Shown here one piece after another: positions 56,150 through 62,350 of a stretch of 64,000 nucleotides of DNA; the first letter of the stretch is position 1, and each line of letters opens with the position of its first letter. The notes below the pieces were generated by a model. That model searched no databases, was not told where the DNA came from, and worked only from the letters and a program-made list of their open reading frames with translations. Source of the DNA: Streptomyces sp. NBC_00094 (GTDB lineage Bacteria > Actinomycetota > Actinomycetes > Streptomycetales > Streptomycetaceae); contig NZ_JAPEMB010000001.1 of the NCBI RefSeq assembly GCF_026343125.1, positions 5,275,501 through 5,339,500 of the forward strand, in the 5' to 3' direction. Made by a program: the position numbers and the translations under genes.

Positions 56150-57010
56150 GTGCGCATCGACCTGCACACCCACTCCACGGCCTCCGACGGTACGGACTCG
56201 CCGGCCGAACTCGTCAGGAACGCGGCCGCGGCCGGGCTCGACGTCGTCGCGCTGACGGACCACGACACCACCCGCGGCCACGCCGAGGCGATCGCCGCGC
56301 TGCCCGAGGGGCTGACCCTCGTCACCGGGGCCGAGCTGTCCTGTCGGCTCGACGGCGTCGGTCTGCACATGCTCGCGTACCTCTTCGACCCGGAGGAGCC
56401 GGCGCTCCTCGCCGAGCGCGAGCTCGTCCGGGACGACCGCGTGCCGCGCGCCCGGGCCATGGTCGGCAAGCTCCAGGAGCTCGGCGTCCCCGTCACCTGG
56501 GAGCAGGTCGCCCGGATCGCCGGCGACGGTTCCGTCGGCCGCCCGCACGTCGCCGAGGCGCTCGTCGAGCTCGGAGTCGTCGCGGACGTGTCCGGGGCGT
56601 TCACGCCCGAGTGGCTCGCCGACGGCGGCCGGGCGTACGTCGGGAAGCACGAGCTGGATCCCTTCGAGGCGATCCGTCTGGTCAAGGCCGCCGGCGGCGT
56701 CACCGTCTTCGCGCACCCGCTCGCCGTCAAGCGCGGCGAGGTCGTGCCGGAGGCCGCGATAGCCCGGCTTGCCGACGCCGGACTCGACGGCATCGAGGTC
56801 GACCACATGGACCACGACGAGGCGACGCGCGCACGGCTGCGCGGACTCGCGAAGGAGCTCGGGCTGCTGGCCACGGGCTCCAGCGACTACCACGGCAGCC
56901 GCAAGACCTGTCGCCTCGGCGAGTACACGACCGATCCCGAGATCTACGGCGAGATCACCCGCCGTGCCGCAGGGGCCTTCCCGGTCCCCGGCGCCGGGGG
57001 AGCCTTCTAG
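56150..57010 (+). CDS. PHP-domain phosphoesterase (TrpH/YciV type)
   Basis: A 286-residue metal-dependent phosphoesterase. Motifs are DLHTHSTASDG, ALTDHDTTRG, TGAELSC, TVFAHPLAVK and GSSDYHG, the standard PHP metal ligands. The closest characterised relatives remove the 3'-phosphate from nucleoside 3',5'-bisphosphates and short RNAs. The GTG at 56150 gives the canonical MRIDLHTHS start with CGGAG upstream. The TAG stop is the first part of dispersed element copy 5. Confidence 0.9.
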   Translation: MRIDLHTHSTASDGTDSPAELVRNAAAAGLDVVALTDHDTTRGHAEAIAALPEGLTLVTGAELSCRLDGVGLHMLAYLFDPEEPALLAERELVRDDRVPRARAMVGKLQELGVPVTWEQVARIAGDGSVGRPHVAEALVELGVVADVSGAFTPEWLADGGRAYVGKHELDPFEAIRLVKAAGGVTVFAHPLAVKRGEVVPEAAIARLADAGLDGIEVDHMDHDEATRARLRGLAKELGLLATGSSDYHGSRKTCRLGEYTTDPEIYGEITRRAAGAFPVPGAGGAF

Positions 57011-57175
57011 GCCCTGTCCGGCGGATCACGTCGGGGGCCGCGGCCGTCCGCACGGCACCTCGCCGCATTGCCGTAACGCCCCATGGCTCCGCTGTGAGGG
57101 CGCTCCGGCGCCTTGCGACGCGCCACACCGGACGCCGGGGCGACCTGTCCGACCCCGATCCGACGGCCAGGCCCT
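57007..57175. repeat. Dispersed element, extended copy 5, after the PHP gene
   Basis: The left end CTAGGCCCTGTCCGGCGGAT includes the PHP stop codon. The right end, 57142-57175, read on the reverse strand is AGGGCCTGGCCGTCGGATCG plus GGGTCGGACAGGTC, a full-length relative of copies 1 and 2. About 110 bp of GC-rich sequence lies between, so this may be a longer form of the same element or two copies flanking other DNA. Confidence 0.6.
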
Positions 57176-57505
57176 GGCCAGGGGTGCGCGCCCGCAGGCC
57201 TGTGGCGGTCGTCCGGCGGTTCGGTGGTTCGCGGCCTGTCGGTCGAGGCCGGTCTCCGTACGAAGGACCTCGCGTCCGTCGTACGGGCCGGTGGTCCGAG
57301 GACGCCCGCACGCGAGGCCCGTCGGCCGCCGCCGCTACCGGCTTCCCGCGCCCGTACGCCCGCCCCACCCGTACACGTCCACGTCACCCCGCGCGGCCCC
57401 GCGCCCCGCGGAGACGTACTCACGCCGTCCTGCTGCCGGAATCTCGTATTCCGGCGGTGGGCGGCGACACCCCACTGTTCGACCTCTCCCGCAAGGCACC
57501 CCACC
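57176..57505 (+). other. Gene-free stretch before marC
   Basis: Low-complexity GC-rich sequence without a believable gene. One hairpin is present at 57435-57455 (GCCGGAAT-CTCGT-ATTCCGGC), about 50 bp before the marC start, and could be a terminator of upstream transcription or part of the marC leader. Confidence 0.5.
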
Positions 57506-58111
57506 GTGTTCGACGTCGCCGTCTTCGGCTCGCTGTTCCTGACCCTCTTCGTGATCATGGATCCCCCCGGGATCACACCGATCTTCCTCGCCCTCACCTC
57601 CGGCCGACCGGCCAAGGTCCAGCGCCGGATGGCCTGGCAGGCCGTCACGGTGGCCTTCGGCGTCATCACCGTCTTCGGCATCCTGGGGCAGCAGATCCTC
57701 GCGTATCTGCACGTCTCCGTCCCCGCGCTGATGATCGCGGGCGGTCTGCTCCTGCTGCTCATCGCGCTCGACCTGCTCACGGGTAAGACCGACGAGCCCA
57801 AGCAGACCAAGGACGTGAACGTCGCCCTGGTCCCGCTCGGCATGCCGCTGCTCGCCGGGCCGGGTGCGATCGTCTCGGTGATCCTCGCCGTGCAGCACGC
57901 CGACAGCGTCGCCTCGCAGGTCTCCGTCTGGACCGCCATCGTCGCCATGCACGTCGTGCTCTGGCTGACCATGCGCTACTCGCTGCTGATCATCCGCGTC
58001 ATCAAGGACGGCGGCGTCGTCCTCGTGACCCGCCTCGCCGGCATGATGCTCTCCGCCATCGCCGTCCAGCAGATCATCAACGGCGTCACCCAGGTGATCC
58101 AGAGCTCCTGA
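57506..58111 (+). CDS. marC: MarC family integral membrane protein
   Basis: A 201-residue protein with six membrane helices. LFVIMDPPGITPIFLALTSG and PLGMPLLAGPGAIVSVIL are the two inverted-repeat signatures of MarC (MDPxG and PLxxPLLxGPG). The GTG at 57506 gives the family length; the open frame further upstream has no homology. The name is historical: MarC itself was not confirmed as a drug-resistance factor and the substrate is unknown. Confidence 0.9.
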   Translation: MFDVAVFGSLFLTLFVIMDPPGITPIFLALTSGRPAKVQRRMAWQAVTVAFGVITVFGILGQQILAYLHVSVPALMIAGGLLLLLIALDLLTGKTDEPKQTKDVNVALVPLGMPLLAGPGAIVSVILAVQHADSVASQVSVWTAIVAMHVVLWLTMRYSLLIIRVIKDGGVVLVTRLAGMMLSAIAVQQIINGVTQVIQSS

Positions 58112-58151
58112 CCCCCCAGGTCCCGCCCCGGGAGCTCCCGGCTCCGGACAC

Positions 58152-58204
58152 CACTGCGCCCCCGTACGGATTCCGCTCTGCGAAGTCCATGCGGGGGCGC
58201 GGTG
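58152..58204. terminator. Terminator between marC and the small reverse gene
   Basis: CACTGCGCCCCCG pairs with CGGGGGCGCGGTG (one mismatch) around a 27-nt loop. The flanking genes are convergent. Confidence 0.65.
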
Positions 58205-58226
58205 CGTGGTGTGGACCCCTGGCCTG

Positions 58227-58379
58227 TTACGAGGCCGAGGTCTCGGCGGGGCGGATCCAGATGCGCTGGCCGATCGCGGCGGCCTGCTGCACGATCCGAT
58301 TGACGGAGGCGGCGTCCACGACCGTGCGGTCGACGGGCGTTCCGTCGATGTCGTCGAGGCGCAGGATTTCGAAGCGCAT
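58227..58379 (-). CDS. Conserved-looking 50-residue protein
   Basis: A 50-residue protein (MRFEILRLDDIDGTPVDRTVVDAASVNRIVQQAAAIG) with a strand-helix pattern, no Cys and no signal peptide; it ends at a rare TAA. GAAGGGAG stands just before the ATG at 58379. Its layout suggests a small soluble protein, perhaps a regulator or partner. It is divergent from the NYN gene, with an AT-rich shared promoter region containing a 17-bp palindrome. Function unknown. Confidence 0.75.
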   Translation of the reverse strand: MRFEILRLDDIDGTPVDRTVVDAASVNRIVQQAAAIGQRIWIRPAETSAS

Positions 58380-58461
58380 GGGCTTCTCCCTTCGTCTGAG
58401 TTGATCCTCCTGAAGGAGAACTGGGTTACACAGCGGTTCAACGGATTGCATCCTGCAAACA

Positions 58462-58478
58462 TTCCTTACGCTAAGGAA
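58462..58478. promoter_or_regulatory. 17-bp palindrome in an AT-rich divergent promoter
   Basis: TTCCTTA-CGC-TAAGGAA is a perfect inverted repeat with 7-bp arms. It lies 83 bp before the small reverse gene and 76 bp before the NYN gene, inside about 110 bp of markedly AT-rich sequence (AAAATTTT follows). It is a strong operator candidate for both genes. Confidence 0.55.
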
Positions 58479-58553
58479 AATTTTCGGATGTCTAACTACT
58501 AGCGGGTAGGGGGTGTGGCGGCCGGGCCGTCAGCGGCGGAGAATGAGCCCCGT

Positions 58554-59516
58554 ATGAACGACGCAGAGACCACCGAAGCCCCCACTGCCGCACCCGCCGA
58601 AGCGCCGCAGCTGATCGACGCCCGCCTGAGCGCGCTCGACGCCCGCGTGGAGCGCACCAACGAGCTCCTCCAGCGGATGCTGGCCGAGGTAGCCAAAACC
58701 CCTTCCACCCACGCCATCTTCGTCGACGCAGGTTACGTCCATGCTGCGGCCGGGTTGCTGGTTGCGGGAACCGAGGACCGGCGCTCCTTCGACCTCGACG
58801 CCGAGGGCCTGATCGAGGCCTTCATCGACAAGGCCCGCACGATCTTCGCGGACAGCAGACTGCTCCGGGTCTACTGGTACGACGGCGCCAGGCGCCGGAT
58901 CCACACCCCCGAGCAGCAGGCCATCGCCGAGCTTCCCGACGTCAAGGTGCGCCTCGGCAACCTCAACGCCAACAACCAGCAGAAGGGCGTCGACTCCCTG
59001 ATCCGCACCGATCTGGAGTCCCTCGCCCGCCACCGCGCCATCAGCGACGCCGCCCTCGTCGGCGGCGACGAGGACCTCGTCTCGGCCGTCGAGGCCGCCC
59101 AGGGGTACGGGGCCCGCGTCCACCTCTGGGGCATCGAGGCCGCCGAGGGCCGCAACCAGGCCGAGGCGCTCCTCTGGGAGGTCGACAGCCAGCGCACCTT
59201 CGAGCTCGACTTCTGCAGCCCCTATGTCACGCGCCGCCCCGTCACCACGTACGAGAACGAGGGCGAGCCGCCGCCCTCCCGCGAGGAGGTCCGCTTCGTC
59301 GGCGCCCAGATCGCCGCGACCTGGCTCGGCGAGCGCGGCCGGGACCGGCTCGCCGAGCTCCTGCCCGGCGCCCCCTACCTCCCGGGGCCGGTCGACCAGG
59401 ACCTGCTCGTCGAGGCGGAGCGCCTGCTCAGCCGCTCCCTGCGCGGGCACGCCTCGCTGCGGCGGGCGCTGCGGGACGGCTTCTGGCAGCACCTGAAGAC
59501 GCAGTTCCAGCTCTGA
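58554..59516 (+). CDS. NYN-domain protein (PIN-like nuclease fold)
   Basis: A 320-residue protein. About 45 N-terminal residues contain a short coiled coil (LSALDARVERTNELLQRML). The NYN domain follows: HAIFVDAGYVHAA has the first Asp, KGVDSLIRTDLESLA the second, and DAALVGGDEDLVSAVEAAQGYG the DxxxxxxD pair, all metal ligands of PIN-like RNases. A C-terminal helical region (GHASLRRALRDGFWQHLKTQF) is unassigned. The start MNDAETTEAP at 58554 follows GGAG with a loose spacer; GTG 58515 is possible. RNA cleavage is inferred from fold. Confidence 0.85.
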   Translation: MNDAETTEAPTAAPAEAPQLIDARLSALDARVERTNELLQRMLAEVAKTPSTHAIFVDAGYVHAAAGLLVAGTEDRRSFDLDAEGLIEAFIDKARTIFADSRLLRVYWYDGARRRIHTPEQQAIAELPDVKVRLGNLNANNQQKGVDSLIRTDLESLARHRAISDAALVGGDEDLVSAVEAAQGYGARVHLWGIEAAEGRNQAEALLWEVDSQRTFELDFCSPYVTRRPVTTYENEGEPPPSREEVRFVGAQIAATWLGERGRDRLAELLPGAPYLPGPVDQDLLVEAERLLSRSLRGHASLRRALRDGFWQHLKTQFQL

Positions 59517-59543
59517 GCGCCTGAGGGAAGGGGAGGGGGCGGG

Positions 59544-60434
59544 TCAGCGGGCCGCGGTACGGACTTCCGCCCGGGCCGCGGTCCTCTCCCAGAAGCCGGT
59601 CAGCCGGTCGGCGAGCTCGCGCGGGTGCGAGACGTTGGGGGAGTGGCCCGCGCCCTCGACCACCGTGTGGTGCGCGCCGGTGCGGGCCGCCGCCGCGGCC
59701 AGCTCCGCCGGCGGCCAGATCATCTCCTCGGCCCCGTACGCGATGTGCAGCGGCATCCGCAGGTCCAGCAGCTCCGCCGTACCGTCCGGATCGCTCAGCA
59801 GCAGCCGTCCGGCGCCCGCGAGTTGCGCGATCCGGGTCCGCATCCAGCGCCGTCGCAGGAAGCCCGCGATCTCCGGGGCGTCGACCGCGCCCGGCTGCTC
59901 GCCGCGGCTGTCCAGCCAGCACATCGCCTGCCAGACCCGCTCCTTCGGCAGCAGCGCCAGCGCGCTCCGCAGCGCCCGGACCCGGATCCGCTGCGGCCTC
60001 GCGACCCGGCCGGGGCCCGAGGAGAGCAGGGTGAGGGAGCGGAAGGCGTCCGGCGCGCGGGTCGCCGCCGCGCGGGCCACCAGGCCGCCGAAGGAATGGC
60101 CGAGCAGATGGACGGGCCCGTCGCCGAGGGCGGCGGCCTGCGCGACCGCGTCGAGGGCGAGGGCCTTGCGGCGGTAGGCGGCCCGGCCCCGGGGGCCCGG
60201 GGTCTCGTGCTGGCCGCGCCCGTCCACCGCCACCGCGCGGTACCCGGCCTCGCTCAGCGGCCCGAGCAGCGCCAGGAAGTCCTCCTTGCTGCCGGTGTAC
60301 CCCGGCAGCAGCAGCACCGTCCCGCGCGACTCGCCGTCGGGCGCCGCGTCGAGGACGGCGAAGTCGCCGCGCGCGGTCACGAGACGACGGGCACGGGTCC
60401 GGGGCGGCAACGCGAGGGAACGGGGCTTGCTCAT
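59544..60434 (-). CDS. Alpha/beta-hydrolase
   Basis: A 296-residue hydrolase. The oxyanion strand is LLLPGYTGSKEDF, the nucleophile elbow LLGHSFGG, and the catalytic His lies in EGAGHSPN; the acid is probably in the YGAEEMIWP segment. The substrate is unknown. TACAGT is 6 nt before the ATG at 60434, so the mRNA may be leaderless. It converges on the NYN gene and is followed upstream by the insertion sequence. Confidence 0.88.
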   Translation of the reverse strand: MSKPRSLALPPRTRARRLVTARGDFAVLDAAPDGESRGTVLLLPGYTGSKEDFLALLGPLSEAGYRAVAVDGRGQHETPGPRGRAAYRRKALALDAVAQAAALGDGPVHLLGHSFGGLVARAAATRAPDAFRSLTLLSSGPGRVARPQRIRVRALRSALALLPKERVWQAMCWLDSRGEQPGAVDAPEIAGFLRRRWMRTRIAQLAGAGRLLLSDPDGTAELLDLRMPLHIAYGAEEMIWPPAELAAAAARTGAHHTVVEGAGHSPNVSHPRELADRLTGFWERTAARAEVRTAAR

Positions 60435-60440
60435 GTCTGG

Positions 60441-60446
60441 ACTGTA
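60441..60446 (-). promoter_or_regulatory. Leaderless -10 box of the alpha/beta-hydrolase gene
   Basis: On the reverse strand TACAGT lies 6 nt before the ATG at 60434. Confidence 0.45.
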
Positions 60447-60517
60447 ACCGCGCGGCGAGGCCGGGGCTTGTCGGCCCCTGGCCTGGCCGGACGGTGGAGA
60501 CGGCCGTGCGGCCCGTC

Positions 60518-60530
60518 CCCTGGAGAGGGA
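60518..60530. repeat. Left target-site duplication
   Basis: CCCTGGAGAGGGA, repeated exactly at 62308-62320. Confidence 0.75.
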
Positions 60531-60560
60531 CGCTGTTGGTTAATTCGGGCCCGTGCGTGA

Positions 60561-60601
60561 CGTCGGCCTTCCAGACCTGGTTGTGGTCTGGAAGGCCGAC
60601 G
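60561..60601 (+). terminator. Hairpin inside the IS left end
   Basis: A perfect 17-bp stem (CGTCGGCCTTCCAGACC and its complement) with the loop TGGTTGT, ending 7 bp before the transposase ATG. It can stop transcription entering from outside or hide the ribosome site of read-through mRNA, a common way for an IS to limit its own transposase. Confidence 0.75.
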
Positions 60602-60608
60602 TTGTCGT

Positions 60609-62276
60609 ATGGGGTGGGTTCGGGTGTCGTTGCAGTCGAAGGGGTCGGGGGAGATCCCGGCGGAGACGGTGCGGGTGGCGCGGGCCGCGTTCCCGAAGGG
60701 CAGTCTTGCGATCCGGGTGAGGGACGAGCTGGGGCCGCTGTTCACGGACGAGGAGTTCGCGGACCTGTTCCCGGCACGGGGCAGGCCTGCGTGGTCACCG
60801 GGCCGGCTCGCGCTGGTGCTGGTGTTGCAGTTCGTCGAGGGCCTGACCGACCGGCAGGCCGCGGAAGCCGTGCGGGCCAGGATCGACTACAAGTACGCCC
60901 TCGGTCTGGACCTGGGTGATCCGGGTTTCGATTTCTCGGTGCTCTCGGAGTTCAGGGACCGTCTGACCGGTGCGGATGCCGGGCGCCGGGTGCTGGACGG
61001 CATCCTCGCCGGATGCCGTGAGAAGGGACTGCTGAAGAGTTCCGGCCGCGCTCGCACCGACTCCACCCACGTGGAATCCTCAGCCCGGGCCCTGAACTGG
61101 CTGGAGCTGGTCACCGAGACACTGAGGTCGGCGCTGAACGCCATGGCCGAGGCCGCTCCCGACTGGCTGACCGGGGTCAGTGATCCGGAGTGGTTCAAGC
61201 ACTACGCCACCCGGGCGGAGGATTCCCGCTTCCCCAAGGCCCGGGCGGCGAGAGATGCCGTGGGCCGTCGCGTCGGCATCGACGGGACGCGTCTGCTGGA
61301 AGCAGTCCTCTCCGCCGACACTCCTCCTGGGCTGGTGGTTCTGCCGGAGGTCGAGATCCTGCGCCAGGTCTGGGTCCAGCACTTCCACCTGGTCGAAGGC
61401 GAGGTGCAGCGGCGTGCCCCAAAAGACCGCCCGCCAGGCGCGTTACGCCTGGTCACCCCCTATGACATCGAAGCCAGGGCCAGCGGGAAACGCGACATCC
61501 TCTGGGACGGCTACAAGGTCCACCTGACGGAAACCTGCGAGCCCGACAGCCCGAACCTGATCACGAACGTCACCACCACCATGGCCACCGTTCCCGACAA
61601 CGCGATAGCCGGCGCCATCCACGCCGACCTCTCCCGCCGGGACTGCCTTCCGGCCGAGCACTGGGTCGATGCCGGATATCCCACGGCGTCACAGATCGTC
61701 GCCGCCCAGCAGGACCACGGTGTCGCGCTGCACGGCCCGGTCCAGGCCAACACCAGTGCCCAGACCAGCGCCAAGGGCGGCTACGACCAGGAGGCATTCA
61801 CCATCGACTGGGACGCCAAGCAGGTCACCTGCCCCAGTGGACAGACCAGCCGAACCTGGAGCAACCGGCTCTCCCAGCAAGGGCTCCCCGTCATCAGAGT
61901 GATGTTCTCGGCGAAGGACTGCCGCCCCTGCCCCGAGCGGACCCAGTGCATCAGCTCACCCACTCGCGAACGGCGCGAACTACGCCTGCGCCACCACGAC
62001 GAACACCACGTCCTGCGAGCCGCCAGAACCGAGCAGCAGACCGACCAGTGGAAGAACCGCTACCAGATCCGTGCCGGCGTCGAGGGCACCATCTCCCAAG
62101 GCATCCTGCGCTGCGGCCTGCGCAGATCCCGCTACCGAGGTCTGACCAAGACCAGTCTCCAGCACCAGCTCACCGGTGCCGCCATTAACCTCGCCCGCAT
62201 CGACGCCCACCTCACCGGCCAACGCAGAGCCCCCACCCGGATCAGCCCCTTCGCAGCACTCCGCCCCGCTGGATGA
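60609..62276 (+). CDS. IS1182-family DDE transposase with a TTA codon
   Basis: A 555-residue transposase. The N-terminal DUF772-like region (LGPLFTDEEFADLFPARGRPAWSPGRLALVLVLQF) is typical for IS1182/IS1380 groups. DDE candidates are Asp in RTDSTHV, Asp in HWVDAGYP and Glu in GVEGTISQG. The Cys-rich segment CPSG with CRPCPERTQC suggests a zinc site. Codon TTA at 61443-61445 would make expression depend on bldA. A GTG at 60624 is an alternative start. No frameshift is seen, so it may be active. Confidence 0.93.
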   Translation: MGWVRVSLQSKGSGEIPAETVRVARAAFPKGSLAIRVRDELGPLFTDEEFADLFPARGRPAWSPGRLALVLVLQFVEGLTDRQAAEAVRARIDYKYALGLDLGDPGFDFSVLSEFRDRLTGADAGRRVLDGILAGCREKGLLKSSGRARTDSTHVESSARALNWLELVTETLRSALNAMAEAAPDWLTGVSDPEWFKHYATRAEDSRFPKARAARDAVGRRVGIDGTRLLEAVLSADTPPGLVVLPEVEILRQVWVQHFHLVEGEVQRRAPKDRPPGALRLVTPYDIEARASGKRDILWDGYKVHLTETCEPDSPNLITNVTTTMATVPDNAIAGAIHADLSRRDCLPAEHWVDAGYPTASQIVAAQQDHGVALHGPVQANTSAQTSAKGGYDQEAFTIDWDAKQVTCPSGQTSRTWSNRLSQQGLPVIRVMFSAKDCRPCPERTQCISSPTRERRELRLRHHDEHHVLRAARTEQQTDQWKNRYQIRAGVEGTISQGILRCGLRRSRYRGLTKTSLQHQLTGAAINLARIDAHLTGQRRAPTRISPFAALRPAG

Positions 62277-62291
62277 CATCCAGCGGGGCGG
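62261..62291 (+). terminator. Hairpin at the transposase 3' end
   Basis: A perfect 14-bp stem (CCGCCCCGCTGGAT and its complement) with the loop GAC that overlaps the transposase stop codon and touches the right inverted repeat. Confidence 0.8.
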
Positions 62292-62307
62292 AATTGACCA
62301 ACAGCGT

Positions 62308-62320
62308 CCCTGGAGAGGGA
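62308..62320. repeat. Right target-site duplication
   Basis: CCCTGGAGAGGGA, the second copy of the direct repeat flanking the insertion sequence. Confidence 0.75.
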
Positions 62321-62350
62321 ACGGGCCGCACGGTGGTGACGCGGTGAGGC

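Larger units (their letters stand above)
60531..62306 (+). mobile_element. IS1182-family insertion sequence
   Basis: The ends CGCTGTTGGTTAATTC (60531-60546) and GAATTGACCAACAGCG (62291-62306) are inverted repeats with one mismatch. Direct repeats CCCTGGAGAGGGA flank the element at 60518-60530 and 62308-62320. Because the target itself is palindromic, the exact boundary is ambiguous by up to about five bases on each side. One transposase gene fills it. Removing the element and one direct repeat restores a long hairpin, so it sits in a terminator. The element appears intact. Confidence 0.88.

Noticed and set aside
57113..57505. Extended N-terminus of MarC from 57113
   Set aside because: The extra residues are Arg/Pro-rich, overlap the repeat element and have no membrane pattern; MarC family length fits the start at 57506.
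57007..57972. Reverse-strand frame over the dispersed element and marC
   Set aside because: It runs antisense to the well-supported marC gene and through a repeat; no start signal or domain.
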